In this document: one piece after another, positions 49,266 to 62,621 of the stretch
Layout of the letters: each line of letters begins with the position of its first letter
Position numbering within the stretch: the stretch's first letter is position 1
DNA from: Stromatinia cepivora
Taxonomy: Eukaryota > Ascomycota > Leotiomycetes > Helotiales > Sclerotiniaceae
Reading direction: 5' to 3'
NCBI GenBank assembly: GCA_014898415.1
Contig: RCTD01000024.1
Span: 496,001-560,000 of the forward strand
DNA length: 64,000 nt
Position numbers and translations under genes: made by a program
The notes under the pieces: model-generated
Database searches by the model: none
What the model saw: only the letters and a program-made list of their open reading frames with translations
Told to the model about the DNA's origin: nothing

Positions 49266-50618
49266 TCATTTCCCACCCCTGCCTCTACCCCTTCCCCTCC
49301 CACCACCTCTCCCACGTCTTCCACTCCTCTTGTTACCTCGTGAATTGCCCTCGTCAAATCTTTCATACAACTTCTCCTCCCCAAATGCACTATCTCCCAT
49401 TCTCAGGTAGCTGATGATCCCCTGATCATTAACTGCTAGTATGACATTCCTATATCCATGTCTGATTCTGTGATACATTTTATTTGGACCCTCCATGTTC
49501 TTTCCCGGTGGATCCCAAGGCGAGGTATCGAATAATGATACTACTTCCGGTAACGTAGGTACAAAGGTTTCTCTCGCATCCACTACCGCTATGCGGAAAT
49601 CTGGAAAACCAGGGTTGGTTTTTGCGAATGTAGGTATGCTACTAGGTTTCCAGATATGGAAACAGACGCGAAATGGGTGAGATGGAGGTTGGGAGGATAA
49701 ATCTGGTGTTGGAGATGGTTTGTAGCGGGGTATTACGGCTATTTGCCGGTAGATAGAATCATAAGATCTGTATAAACCTGGCTTGACCAACGGACCATAT
49801 GGAGAATGTGTGATATCCTTTGCGAAAAGGTCGAAAAGCCAAGTGAACATACCCTTTGACTCTCCCGGTATGGACCCGTGTTCAAAAGCTTTGGTGGGAA
49901 TGTTTGGATCCCAATCTGGACCTCTCATGACGACATATCCATTTCTTTTCAGATTGGCATAGACATTATATCTTTCCAAACTAATCTTTCCTCTCTCACC
50001 ATCCAGACCAATAAGCATAGCATATGCAGCCTGTAAACTCATTGGTGCACCATCATCCTCATTCTCTCCATCTCCTATTTTTTCACTTTCCCCGTCCTCA
50101 ACTCCATTGTACGAAGATTTATTGGGCCACAATAAATCCAAATTACCCCGCTCAACCAGATATAATGCCTCCTCTGGTAACAACCACAAACTACTCTTGT
50201 GTTTTCCTTCATTTGCCCTCCCAATTGTCCTGAAATGTGGTCCTCTAGGTCCTTCTACCACTACAACATGATCTGCCTCTAAACCTTTCCTCCACTCCTC
50301 TCCCACCAATTCATCTCTCTCCAGTCCTTCTCCCACACCCTCCCCATAGTAAAAAGCTCTTACATGCGCCTTTGGTAGATGAAATCTTGTATAGTCCAAT
50401 GCATCATGCATTGCCTGCCTCGATGCAGCTAATACACCATCTTGTTGTTTTGTACCATGAGGTTCAAAATCTTTCTCTCCACGTTTAGGAAGTGAACCTG
50501 TCTTTGAACTAAGGGATGCAAGAAGGCGGAAATCTTGAGTCTCGTCGCCTTCTTCGTTGTCGTCATTTAGTTGGTTGTGAAGAAAATTTATGGGTGCATC
50601 CTCATCTATATCTGCCAT
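49266..50618 (-). CDS. SEN54: tRNA-splicing endonuclease subunit Sen54
   Basis: This is a structural subunit of the SEN complex that removes introns from pre-tRNAs, partner of the catalytic Sen2 and Sen34. It is a single exon of 450 residues starting MADIDEDAPINFL. The N-terminal Sen54 domain is recognisable from ALDYTRFHLPKAHVRAFYY, a GPHFRTIGRAN segment and LWLLPEEALYLVERGNLDLLWP (about residues 70-165). This is followed by SLQAAYAMLIG and ERYNVYANLKRNGYVVMRGPDWD. The C-terminal part (LAVNDQGIISYLRMGDSAFG) precedes an Arg/Gly-rich tail (RRGRGGGRGRGRGRGGK) that suggests RNA binding. As expected for Sen54 there is no obvious catalytic Tyr-His-Lys triad. Its start lies 292 bp from an intron-containing tRNA gene. 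Confidence 0.93.
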   Translation of the reverse strand: MADIDEDAPINFLHNQLNDDNEEGDETQDFRLLASLSSKTGSLPKRGEKDFEPHGTKQQDGVLAASRQAMHDALDYTRFHLPKAHVRAFYYGEGVGEGLERDELVGEEWRKGLEADHVVVVEGPRGPHFRTIGRANEGKHKSSLWLLPEEALYLVERGNLDLLWPNKSSYNGVEDGESEKIGDGENEDDGAPMSLQAAYAMLIGLDGERGKISLERYNVYANLKRNGYVVMRGPDWDPNIPTKAFEHGSIPGESKGMFTWLFDLFAKDITHSPYGPLVKPGLYRSYDSIYRQIAVIPRYKPSPTPDLSSQPPSHPFRVCFHIWKPSSIPTFAKTNPGFPDFRIAVVDARETFVPTLPEVVSLFDTSPWDPPGKNMEGPNKMYHRIRHGYRNVILAVNDQGIISYLRMGDSAFGEEKLYERFDEGNSRGNKRSGRRGRGGGRGRGRGRGGK

Positions 50619-50910
50619 TTTGTAGGTTCAGTTTTTTTGCTGTGGATTGTGGTATGAGGTGCTGGTAAAGTCATATCATGGGTAAATTTTATTTTCAGCC
50701 TTGCAGAAAGGCTTGATCGATTCCGATATATCGCCGTTAGCAGTCCGTGCACAGAAACCACAAAGGATTAGGTCAGAAATCATGACCCACAAAACATGTA
50801 AAATTGATGAAAATTTTGTTTGATAAGATATGGTGTGTTTTCGAACTGATTCTGATTTGGTAGTGGATGTGTAATAAATCAATGACACATTCAGCATCAA
50901 ACAAGGACAA

Positions 50911-51008
50911 GGACAGATGGCCGAGTGGTCTAAGGCGTTACGTTTAGGTGTCTGAAAAGAACCCGTCCGTAATTCGAAAGAGCGAGGGTTCGAATCCCTC
51001 TCTGTTCA
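50911..51008 (+). tRNA. tRNA-Leu(UAG) with an 18-nt intron
   Basis: The acceptor stem is GGACAGA (50911-50917) paired with TCTGTTC (51001-51007), and the discriminator is A (51008), as in leucine tRNAs. The D-stem is GCC/GGC. The anticodon stem TTACG (50938-50942) pairs with CGTAA (50968-50972). The anticodon TAG is at 50945-50947 and reads CUA codons. The intron, about 50949-50966, begins one base after the anticodon, the canonical eukaryotic position. An 11-nt variable arm (TTCGAAAGAGC) marks a type II tRNA. The T-arm is GAGGG-TTCGAAT-CCCTC. The A and B box sequences (TGGCCGAGTGG and GGTTCGAATCC) are intact. The 5' base G1 was chosen because starting one base later breaks the acceptor stem. 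Confidence 0.95.
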
Positions 51009-51795
51009 TCATCTTTTTGCGCTTCTTTTGCATCTGAAATATCTGAAAACCATTCAGAATTGATCGAGATATGGTCACTTGGTGTTGGACCGGTCCACAT
51101 CGTGGGTGTGGGCGCGGGTGTGGGTGGGGGTGGATAGCCATGTGAAGCGAGCTAAAAGGAGTTCCTACTCTTCCTGCTTTTATCATTGTAGAAACCAGAA
51201 AAGATACTAACTAGCTTTAAGCTCTTCAAAAAGATAATGAACAGAGAAGGGATTCTCACCCTCACTCTTTCGAATTACGGAATGGTATCTTAATTATGAA
51301 TTTATTGAGAATTTACGATTTTTTTCGTGAAAATATTGAGGATTGAATTTCAGAGCCTTGCTATATATACTTTGAGTTAATGTCCTAATTTAAATTTGTC
51401 AAATCACTAAACTGTCAGCTCAGTGGTCCATAGGTGTGGCCATATCTATATATGCTGCGAAGAACTAATGACATTGACATAGCCATTTGCGATTGCATCG
51501 CGATTACAGGCCTTTACAGACATCATTAGTTGTACAATATCAAAGTATCATATCAAAGTCCGAAAACATCATCTGCCCAAAATACCGCCCTCGTCGATCC
51601 CGCATGGTCAACTCTATCCAAATGCTAAGTAGGTACGCTTAACATCGCATCCGCGCTCTCAGCTTGAACCCACACATATCGTCTGATAATTTCAGGGAAA
51701 TCAACACGCTTTATATTACGGTTCCAATGAAAATAGAGGATTCGAGGGTAGTTGCCCAGGACGTGATGTTCTACTAAACTAATCTGATATATCTA
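51009..51795. other. Intergenic region between tRNA-Leu and the second RIP island
   Basis: A G/T-rich stretch (GTGGGTGTGGGCGCGGGTGTGGGTGGGGGTGG) lies at about 51102-51133. The words AATTCGAAAGAG and CTCTTTCGAATT occur near 50971 and 51265 as an inverted pair. There is no supported gene; the minus-strand frame 50944-51186 overlaps the tRNA. Confidence 0.5.
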
Positions 51796-52481
51796 ACGTG
51801 GTTTATCACCGGGTCGCCAATATCACCGGGTCGCCACTTTTTATATTATTCAATCACCTCAATTTCAACATACGATATTTCAACGAATTATCATAGAAAC
51901 ATCATTAAAAGAAATCCAAATCATCTTAACTATTGAAGTTATTCATAAATCTAAAAATCTATCAATTACTAAAGTTGCAAAATTCTATATAATACTTTAA
52001 TCTATATTACACGATAGAATCAACAATCAAAACAATCAAATGGAAATTCGAACGAATAATTATAAAATTACAGAATTAAAAGAAAAAATGATTGTTCAAT
52101 ATATACTCGATATGGATTCAAAAGGATTTTTATTTAAATTGAAGAATGTGAAAGATATAATGAATTATATTTTTGAATCAAGGGGTGCGAAACGTATTGG
52201 GAAGTTTTGGGCGCATCGATTTGTAAAACATCGAATCGAATTAAAGATATATTTTAATTGTATTTATAACTTTCAAAAAGCTTTTTACAAAAATCTTAAG
52301 CTTATTGAAGAATGATTTCGATTGGTTGTGAATATGTAAACGAAATATAGCATTTTGGATAACGATTTCTATAATTTCGATGAAATAGACTTTATAATAA
52401 GGATTATATATATAACAATAGTTGTTACTAATATTGAAAGATATAGCAAAAGTAAATCAATATAATTAAACAATCGAAAAT
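51796..52481 (+). mobile_element. 5' part of a pogo/Fot1-type DNA transposon, RIP-mutated
   Basis: The left end follows a TA dinucleotide (51794-51795) and contains a doubled word, TATCACCGGGTCGCCA, inside ACGTGGTTTATCACCGGG..., consistent with a terminal repeat of a Tc1/mariner-pogo element. A translated stretch at 52040-52315 matches the CENP-B-type DNA-binding domain of fungal pogo transposases. The FDE start of the DDE catalytic domain follows at about 52374. The element is cut at 52481 by the LTR of the second copy of element A, and its right half is not in the window. Confidence 0.82.
52040..52315 (+). pseudogene. pogo/Fot1-like transposase N-terminal relic
   Basis: A 91-codon frame contains NYKITELKEKMIVQYILDMD, FLFKLKNVKDIMNYI and RIGKFWAHRFVKHRIELK. 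The order and spacing fit the helix-turn-helix CENP-B-like region of fungal pogo transposases, which binds the terminal repeats. The frame ends at TGA, and further stops follow before the DDE core relic (FDEMDFIIR) near 52376. Expression is very unlikely. Confidence 0.82.
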
Positions 52482-52790
52482 TGTCACGGAAAGCCCCGCA
52501 ATCCCCTGTATCTTATGAAGGATCAAAGCGTATGCTTTCTAATCGGAATAAAGGATTTATTAGTCCTTACCAATCTATTAATTGATAAAATGATCCTGAT
52601 ATACTAATAAACAAAGATCTAGTCTAATTAAAATATATATCAATTAGATAATTATTCATTTGTTCTATATATACAACTCTTGATTTATATAATCAAAGGT
52701 AAATTATTTAATTCTTTTATTTTATCAATTATGTGTACCATTTATTCAACGATTTTTGAAAGTGCTATATAATTATATTATTCTATGATA
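52482..52790 (+). repeat. 5' LTR of the second copy of element A
   Basis: This 309 bp repeat begins TGTCACGGAAAGCCCCGC. The left 65 bases are nearly unmutated, while the right end (CTATGATA for CTGTGATA) is strongly mutated. Confidence 0.92.
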
Positions 52791-55231
52791 ATTATAAGCC
52801 CAATAACTTTTAAAATCTATATAATTTCCTATTCAATGATTATTAAGTATTCAAGAGATCATTCTTAAAATATTATTTCTATTTTATTTATAATTCAATA
52901 TTTATATTAATTCAATTACCTTTATTTAATATAATAAAGAATCAAAACGATTTTCTTCTTACAATTCATACTCAATAACCGGAATGGTATCTATACTTGA
53001 AAAATAAATATCAAGTTTAAAAAATCTGGGATTCAATCAATCCAAAGAACAATCTATTTGTTTCTATATCAACAATATTTATTCCAAATTCCAATCTAAC
53101 GAATAAATCTATCCATATTCAAATCGATTGATTCTCAATCAAATCATTTATTTTATCTTTTATTATCGATTTTCAAATCAAATATAATCAAAAGAAACAA
53201 ACTCAATATCAAAAGGAATTTTCGGAATATCTTGTAGTAATCCAATTCAGTGAAAATATTAATAAAGATATAAAGATAAAAAATTCTAATAATAATATAT
53301 TGGGATCCATTTCTAATAAATTTATTATTCTATTCCCAATTATCTTTTAAGAAATCTCTTTCGAACTTATCTTTCTTCAATTAGAATATTAATATCGATA
53401 ATAAAAATATATATAGAATCACAAAGCTTTCAGGGATATTTATAAATAGATCGAATTATTAATTAATCAAATATACTTTATAGAATTATTCATTCTTAAT
53501 CAAAGTATTACAGTTTTTTTATTCAAAATGATTATCAATATATTCAAAAAGAAACTTGTATCTATAGTAACTACTATTAAGCTCATAATACTACAAGAAT
53601 ATCGGTTTATTCTAATATAAGCTTTATTCAGTAAAATCGATTCTATCAAATGATATAGGGATTGGATTATAGTTTACACCAAAACTTTTGTATACAAGAT
53701 TATTGAAGTATAAAATGAAATTGTTATCAATACTTTTTTACAAATTATTAATATCAGGATATTTCTAATCTAAACAAATACTATAATTATATAAATCGAA
53801 ATAAACAATCAATTTGGATTACCTAATCTTTCATTTAAACAATTCAGAAATGTTTTTGAAGAATTAATTTTCCAGGATTCTATTTCCCCAAAAGTTAAAG
53901 AAGAAATATATTCTACATTTATCTTTTTTCAAAATAATAAAAGGTTTAAAAAGAATAAAAAGAATATCAATTCTAAAAGCAATCAAGGAATCAAAAAGAT
54001 TTAGGAATATCCTTACAAAACTGAATCTGAATGAAACAATGAAATTGATTATAATTACACTATATATAATTGCAAAATTATAAAATTAGCATTCACCAAA
54101 AGAACCAATCCACCATTCAAAAAGGTATTCAACGAAAACGAACTATAAGCAATTAAAGATTGAACAAAATCGCATTTATAGAAACAATTTTATTTTAATT
54201 GAATCAAAAGGAAATAAATAAAAGATTCCATTGATCTTCTAGGACTTTCAATCAATATTACTATCTTGGATACTCGATACAATTAATCAGGGGTATACTT
54301 TATAATAATGAAAGTACACCATCTGTTTAATAATATCTTATTCGATAATTATAATATTATATATATTATAAACAATATATCTCTATTGAATAATCATCAA
54401 TATCGATTATCCAATTCTAATGATTTTGTAAAAGTAGATATTTCCAGTTTCTAAATTTTAGGATACAGGGTTTGTATTATTAAAAAAATCATTAAAAAAA
54501 AAGATTACTTTAATAATAATCTAATCTTGAACGATATAATATTCATTCTTGGTTTTTATATCAATATCATTTTGGAAACTCGATTAAAGAAAACCGGCCT
54601 ATAATTTTCAAAATATAATTATATTCTTCGTAAAGGAGATTATATAAATAATATAATAATTATTCAATACATTTATACTGAAAATCTTGTATTCTTAGAA
54701 CACAAACCGTTTTCTATTTATTCGAATATTCTTTTATTTATTCCTATAAATAATCTTTTTATAATGTATTCAATAATAAATAGAAAAATAAACAAAGTAT
54801 TTTATTATTCTTATAATCCACCTTTTTTTAAAAGAAAATACAAATAAAATATAATATAAATACTTTAAACATTTGGGAAAGAAAGCTCTTGAACATTTAG
54901 TATTTGTAACACAAAATATCAAAATAAAAAATATTATTTGTTCCAATTACACCGATTGCATTTGTATTTATACGAAGTAAGTTATTTCTTATATTCTAAA
55001 TGATTATTAGTTACTTTGATTTTTCTACAAAATTCAATAGGATCTTTTTGATTTCGATAAAAGATATAATAATATATCATAGCTTTTATTGATCAAAGAA
55101 ATATACTATAACAAAATCTTTTCATATCCAATTTACCGCAAAATATACAACGAAGTATTTGCAATTATCCAAAGCTTTATAACCTGAATTCATTATAAAT
55201 ATAGTCTAGCAATTATAATAATCAAATAGGA
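52482..55231 (+). mobile_element. Second copy of copia element A (left part), interrupted
   Basis: It starts with a 309 bp LTR (52482-52790) equal in length to both LTRs of element A and collinear with 6363 to about 8800 of its interior. Homology stops exactly at 55231 after ATCAAATAGGA, where element C begins. The copy carries its own set of transitions and has no open frame. Its right part is not in the window. It sits inside the pogo-type transposon, so it is the later insertion. Confidence 0.9.
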
Positions 55232-56139
55232 TGTTGGAAATGAGGCCATCATAGGATTAGAATTGAGGTCACGAGACCACAATAATGTACAGACCATATT
55301 TGGGGATAACCTCAATTCTACTCCTACTAAAAATATAAATCCTTAGTTCAACCTATATAATCAACAATACTATTATTTCCTGTACCAAAAGTTAATAAAT
55401 TATGAGATCCGATTACATAGTAATAACTAGAAAACAAAGCAAATCGAGAAAGGATTAGTATAACTAGTAAAGATAAAACAGAATGAAAATCAGAGTTTTC
55501 ATATAATACCATCGAAGTAGAGTTAAAATATGACAATACAGTTTATAACTTACAACATTACAGGCCAAAGCGGAAAACAGTCTGTACAATGCCGATACAG
55601 AATTATAATAGAGACGAAGAACAAGTTCGCATAGCTACAAGAAAATATATTACAATACGATCTTACGAATTTTTTTATTGTTTTATTTTTATATTTCTTT
55701 ATTATTTTGAATTTATTTGCTATATATCTTTTTTTTAAGATTGTCTTAAAAATCTGAAGATTATCTTCGATATTTATCAAATAGCAAGAAACCTTTACAA
55801 TATCGAAATCAAATAATCCTTCGAAATTCGATCAAAACAATTATAAACGATGGTTCAGATAAACGAAGATACAATTGAAAGGGAAAGGATAGTTTTATAT
55901 AATTGATCAAATATTAAACGAATATATACAAATTGCAGGACCCAATACAATATCTATCTACGAGATCAATGGTCGTATATATTATAATATCAAGTTGAAA
56001 TTGGAATACTTAAAGAATAAAGCGAATATGTTATTATATATTTGCATAACACTTAATAATGATAATGAAGCCCTCACCAACAAATATTCAACAGTATATA
56101 CACTTTGGAAATACCTTAAATCAAAATATTGTGAGAAAG
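55232..56139 (+). mobile_element. Element C: 5' LTR and gag start of a second copia-type family
   Basis: A probable 326 bp LTR runs from TGTTGGAAATGAGGCC (55232) to TTACAACA (55557). Inside it is a hairpin-capable GGTCACGAGACC. The downstream reading frame near 55951-56139 contains KLEYLKNKANMLLYI and TLWKYLKSKYCEKV, which fits a copia Gag. That frame is cut at about 56139 by element D. Because only one end is present, the LTR length is inferred from the TG...CA-like ends. Confidence 0.68.
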
Positions 56140-59100
56140 TTGGGATATCAAGGCCTAACACGTAGCTAGTTCGTAGTCATATAATCACATGACTCTTCGT
56201 AGTTAAATATAAGAGAAGACTCTGCTCCCCTCTTTTTGAAAAAAATCAATTATTTTCCATTAATCTTTTTGTACCTTATTTATATATAATTCAAACCATT
56301 ATTTAAATCTATTAATTTTACTATTTGAAGCCTCTACAATATAATCTAATCAATTTCAATTCCTATTTTCCTTTGCAATATATTATCGGAATATATATAT
56401 TTCGATCTACTTCTTTTATAATAATGATTTACACCAGATTCGAATTATACAGTTTACATTATACAAATATATCTACAAGGAAACTATAATTGAAAAGAAA
56501 GTAGAATTAATAATTTATAGATAAAAAAATGGAATTGATCCTGAAAGGATAATCTTTTCAAAAATGTAGGATTGTCAAACTCTAAATAAGAAAGTTTTGA
56601 TTATCAAAGTTCCTTTATTTGTATTTATTTATTATATCGAAAACGAATCATTTTTCAGTAGAACTATTATTCTATTCTTTATTTTGAGAGGAATATATCG
56701 ACGAAAGTTCTATTCGAGGATGTAATTAATAATATCAAAAATGTATTAGAACTTTAAATACAATAGAATCCCTATTTACAAACGAATCATTTATTTCTAT
56801 AAGCAAAAAAACTTTAATCCCAAGGACAACCTTAATTAAATACAACTAATTATATTGAAGGACCTTGAACACCTTATATATCTCTAGAGCTATTTGAATA
56901 CTTAAATATATATTAGAGTAATAAAAAGGATTAGATATAATATACTAAATTATCATCCTTAATATCGATAATCAAAAATTTAAGATATATCTTAAAAAAC
57001 TTTTAACTAAAGAATTTGAAATTCATATATTCCTTTAGAAAAAAGAAAACCCTAGAAAGGATTATATATACCTTTCTTTTTCTTTTGGAGATTTATCAAA
57101 GAAAAACTATAAATACTGAAAGTTATCAAAAATCAAATATTGAATCAGACTCTAACAAATCGGATATCTTTCAATCAAATTATAATAATATAATAAATAA
57201 CTTTAACCCATCTACAAGATTGAATCTTCTATAAAATACTTCTCAAAGATCAAAGAATAATACTATTACTTCAATTATTGATCCTTTTGAATCTATTGAA
57301 GAACTCTCTACTGATAATAACAGAAATCCTATTAAAAAAAAAAAAAAATAAAGAAAACCAAAAAAAGAAAAAGAAATAAATCAATAACAATAAAACCCAC
57401 CAAAAATTCCATTTACTATTCGCACTAAAGATTATATATATATATTCCTTATTATACTATACATTAGAAGTATCGCTACCCCTATTTTCAATGGGATCGA
57501 TATATCTGATTTCTTTACAATTTGAGATACCTTGCAAATTGATTGCAGTATATTCGATAAGGAAATGTGAACTCGACTTCCTTAGTACTACAATTATATT
57601 ACTATTATTCAAATCAAACTTATATCGAAATACAATTTTATTAAATACAATTGAAAAGAAGGATTAAAACCAATATTATTTCGATACTTTCGCAATTATA
57701 ATATCCAACAAATGATAAATATTTGAAACTTTTTTGATCAATTTATTAATAATCAATGTAACAAAAATGAAAAAGATTATAATACAAATCCAACAATGAT
57801 GAAGAACTATATTACCAAGTTCATATTTTCGGCTACTCAACTCATTAACAATTATATGATTACCGAATTCGAAACTGAAAGGATGTTCCTGTGTAGCCTG
57901 TATACCCAAATGGGAAAGAAGATTGTTAAACAGTTTAAAATTGACCTCGATGATTCTGCTTCTATAAATTTCAAAAGAATGATGAACGAAATCTATAAAT
58001 AGTACTTTTCTGAGGATTCTATCGCCTGAATTTACAAAAGATCTAAATCTTATCAAACTACTGTTTTCTAGACTATACATAAATACATAAAAACCTTATT
58101 TGTCTTCGATACTAATACAAAGCCTTATTCTCAAAAACAAAAAACAGAAAACACTATAAATGAAATCATTGATCTCTTAGATAAACTTAGTATGAATTAT
58201 CTAAAGGCAAAAATCAAAGGTACAAAGGACTCGAAATTATCCTTCTCGTTATTACAACATCAAATTATTTATTGAAAAGACAATACGAGATACAATGATT
58301 ATTCTATTCAGAATAAACAAAAGGGAATTCTTTTTGATATGAATGGAGTTTACAAAAAGGATTATTTTTGTTATTATTATTTTGAAAGACCTCTTTATAA
58401 TAATAATTATATTATAAAACAAAATTGCCTTAAAAAGATTGATAATATTAATATTGGATTGTATCATTATAACGAATACAGAATCTTCATATTTGGTCTT
58501 AAAGGATATTCTAATCCTTCTTCAATTTTCAGGTAAAAGAATTCTTCAAAAAATTATCAGATTGAAATGCATATAAAAATTTATGGGCTTGGCTAGCAAA
58601 AGAAGCAATTGGAGAAACCCAATGCTAAAGATGGCTCGCCGAATCTTGAAGTCTTTAGTATCGAAATTGTGAGGGGTATATTTGTAAATAATATTAATTA
58701 TCAAAAAGGGGAAATTATTAATATCAATATAGCTATCTAATTTAAAGAAGTCTTAAGATTATAAAGCCGATTATTTAAAAAGTTCAAATCGGTAGAATGA
58801 AGCGAAGTTAATAAGCCCCAAAAATCGTCAAACACTCTTCGAAAAGTATTATTTAGAATAATAAATCAAATTGAAAGAGAAAGGTTAAAAAAAGAATTCT
58901 TTAATAAAAATGAAACCATGGATATTGACAAAAGCGAAAAAGACGAAGCAAAAGAATCTCAGGGAGGGGAGGGCCTTCCTGAACCCGATAAGAATAGTAT
59001 AATACAAAAGGATAGAATATCTAATTCTTGTATTAAATCTTTAAGAATAAAAAAGCAAACATTAATTACTATTTATACTACAGAATCCCCAATAGAAATC

Positions 59101-59352
59101 TTAGAATAGATTTGTAGAATCGAAATCCTGATAACAATTAGGATTGTTTTTATATATATACCAAATCTTTTTAAACAAATTCTTAAGAAAATATCAATTG
59201 CAGATATTAAAGAACAAAAAAAGCTTTTCAGAAATTCAGAAATTCCTATTGAAAAAGCTATAATAGCTTTAATAGCTATTAATTATTTAAATGTCTTCTT
59301 TAATTATTAATCAAAAGAAATATATAATATATTTATTATTATTGTAATTCTT

Positions 59353-59652
59353 ATGGGTAAGAATATCAAGATTAGCGATATTATCGATTTGGGATTGATA
59401 ATCAATATAATGAGCCTGGAAGTTGTAAAAGAATTGGGATTCATAATACATGAATATAAGATGATAATAATTATCTCTAATGGGAATACCATTATTTTGT
59501 ATAGATTGATTAAAGATATAGAAGTCAATTTTGAAGGAATTAAAAATATCGTTGATATTTTTATTTTGAATAATGCTAAAGATTTATTGCTATTAGGGAT
59601 ATTATATCTGTTTGCAGGAAAGATCGATTTTGAATATAAAGGAGATAAATAG
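59353..59652 (+). pseudogene. Retroviral-type aspartyl protease relic of element D
   Basis: A 99-codon frame contains IDLGLIINIMS, the place of the catalytic D-S/T-G-A motif, followed by VKELGFIIHEY and an ILGILYL-like C-terminal signature (LLLLGILYLFAGKIDFEYK). The serine/threonine after the catalytic Asp is replaced by Leu. It is surrounded by mutated gag and reverse transcriptase sequence. Confidence 0.75.
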
Positions 59653-62432
59653 GTTGTATAGATTATTAATAACAATGGTATTAATAAAACCGATTATTGG
59701 GCGACTGGATCAAAACATAAAATAGATGTTATAAAGGTTGGTTTTGAAAAGCTGGGAAAAGAATAAATGGTATAAATCCTAAGGATTATATCGATGACTT
59801 TCTAAAAGTCCTAAATACCATCAAAAGTAAAGGGAAATTTGAAGAATTCGTTAAAAATTATTTCCCAGAACTCCTGATTGGTATTTCAAATTTTAAGATG
59901 GTCTTAAATTCTGTAAAGTTCAATATGGATATTGTTCGAATTAGTCTTGACTTTGATATCGAAAATATATTTGATAATATTGAAGATTCGAAACTAAAGG
60001 GATTTCAGGAATACTTTGTTATTAATAGTATTCACTTCGATTTGAAAGAATTTAGGGCAGAAAACAATGCCTGAAAAAAACTAATCGATGTTAAATCCGA
60101 AATTCTCATTCTGATTAATAATATATATAAGAAAAAGAAGGATAAGATAAAACCCTCGAACAAAATAAAATATATCGATGAAGAAATCCCAGAAAGTGAT
60201 TCTAATTGATTAAAATTGGAATATACAAAACACCCTAAATATCAATTATCAGATCCTTTTTCGAAGTATTTAATATTGTGTTTTAATATTAAATCTAAAG
60301 GTTTCCGATTGATATAAAAACGTTTAGTATTATTAAATATCGAAAATATACTTTGGGAATATAAAAAGGAATTTCTTTTTGTATTATTATAGAATCGAGA
60401 AACAACGTTAGCTTTTGACTGGACGGAAACCAACAATATCAAATTTTCAATTGCTCCGCTATAGATTATCAAGATAATACTATATAAGGCCTGACAAGCT
60501 TTTGATTTTGTACCCCTTAAAGCCTTTTTATCAATAACTATCGAAATAATAAAAGATTATATCAAGCAAAATATATTAAAAGAAGGAGAAAAATTATACC
60601 GAAACTTTTGGTACTTAATTAAAAAAAGCGAGGCTGATAAGTATTGTATCATTGTTGTAATAATAAAAGCAAATACTATAACCTTGTAAGATATAAATAT
60701 ATCTCCAAACTTAAAGGAATTTATTGAACAAATAACTGAATGCTTATTAATATCCTTGATTGATTTCTTTTTTGGATATGATCAAATACCTTTAAATAAG
60801 AAGAGTAAAGATATCATTATTATTATAATCCTTTTTGATCTAATAAAGTTTATTATTTTATTATAAGGAGCTATTAATTTGGTCGTTCAATTTGTAAGGA
60901 TTATATTAAGAATATTGTAGAATATCATACCTGATATTGCTATACCTTACTTGAATGATATTGGAGTTAAGGGTCCCAAAACTCGATACAATGAAGCTGA
61001 AATTGAATTTGGATTGAGGAAGTTCGTTATCAAATACCTGAAAAACCTGAATGTTATAATGGAACATATTGAACATATAGAATATATTATCGGTATCAAA
61101 TCCAAATGATATTACAATAAAATCCGAATTATAGGTTATTATATCAATTCTGAAAGAAGAAATCCCGATACTATTAAAATCATCAAGATATTTGAATGGC
61201 TATTTTACTTAAACAATTATGAAGTTAAAATATTCTTTGGAATATATATCTTTTATCAATTTTAGATAAAGAATTTCGTTATTATTATAAAGCCTCTTTA
61301 TATATTATTAAAAAAAGATATAGAATTCATTTGGATTATTAATTATGATATTGCAATGATTTTGTTGAAAGATAAATTAACTTCAGCTTTAATCCTTCTT
61401 TTATTGACTTATTCATCTGGAACCGAAATCATTGTATTTATTGTCGATGCTAATTTGGTAGAATAAGGAGCTGTTTTAAATCAAATATACGATAATAAAC
61501 CTCGCATTATTGCTAAATATAAAAGTAATATATGGAATTATATTGAACAGAATTATAATATTATTAAAAAAGAATACAAAGGAATACTCAAAGTTCTACA
61601 AAAATGCAAAAGAAATCTCTATAATATTTATTTTCTTTTAGAAATTGATATAAATATATTTATAATTCAATTAAATAAAACAATTACAGATTTATCTGAT
61701 GTTTTGATTACAAAATGGATTGCTTGGATCAGGCTCTTCGATTTTAATATCAGATATATTTCTGGAAACAAAAATACTACTGCAGATGCCCTATTATAAT
61801 GACCACAAACTGCTTCAAATAATATTAACAAGGAATATAAAGAAGATATTAATGATTCGATTATTACAGATCTAAATTCGTTATAGATAGATCCGGTGGT
61901 GAATATAAATAGCTCCAAAATTTTAAGATCATCTTAAATTTTGGAAAACAGAAATAAAAGGATGCAAATAATCGTTCAATATATCATTATATTATAAAAA
62001 CCTAAAAATATATTAATAAAGGATTGATAAGTTTTCAAAAAGGAAGCTCTTAATTTCTGTATAAGGAATCACTGTCTATTCAGAATCCGGAAAAACGGAT
62101 TACCTTCTGTTTTTGTAATAGTAAACGACGATCTAATCGAAAAAACAAAAATTATGGTTTGAGTATATGAAGAATTGGATTACAAGAATCTAGAATCATT
62201 ATATGCTAAAATACGTAATTGTTATTAATGAAATGGGATATACAAGGATATGAAAAATTGAGTGATTTCTTATTCCGTTTACTAATTCAGATTGTCCAAA
62301 CAAACAAATGAATTAATGATTGTTATTTGGATTTCAAATATTTGGTATAAAATTGATATGGATATTATAAAAATGTTTAACGATTATAGATTCAAATACT
62401 TTATTGTTTTATGAGAAGATCTGAATAATTGG

Positions 62433-62621
62433 GTGGAAATTAAAGTTTTACAGAATGTTACCTCAAAAATAATTGCCAAGTTTCTTTATGAAATAGTTTA
62501 TCGTTATAATCTTTTTGGAGAAATCATTATGGATGAAGGGCTTGAGAATAAAGGCGCTGTATTTACTTATTGCGAAAAGTACAGAATCGACAAAATCAAG
62601 ATATCAGCCTATTATCTATAA
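62433..62621 (+). pseudogene. Integrase core relic of element D
   Basis: A 62-codon frame carries IAKFLYEIVYRYNLFGEIIMDEG and LENKGAVFTYCEKYRIDKIKISAYYL, matching the stretch between the second catalytic Asp and the SAYHPQ region of gypsy integrases. The expected next residues continue past a stop (TAA). Confidence 0.78.

Noticed and set aside
50944..51186. 80-codon minus-strand frame next to SEN54
   Set aside because: It overlaps the tRNA-Leu gene on the other strand and a G/T-rich stretch, and has no family resemblance.
57676..58080. 134-codon minus-strand frame
   Set aside because: It is antisense to the Gag region of element D, whose sense translation fits the retrotransposon order.
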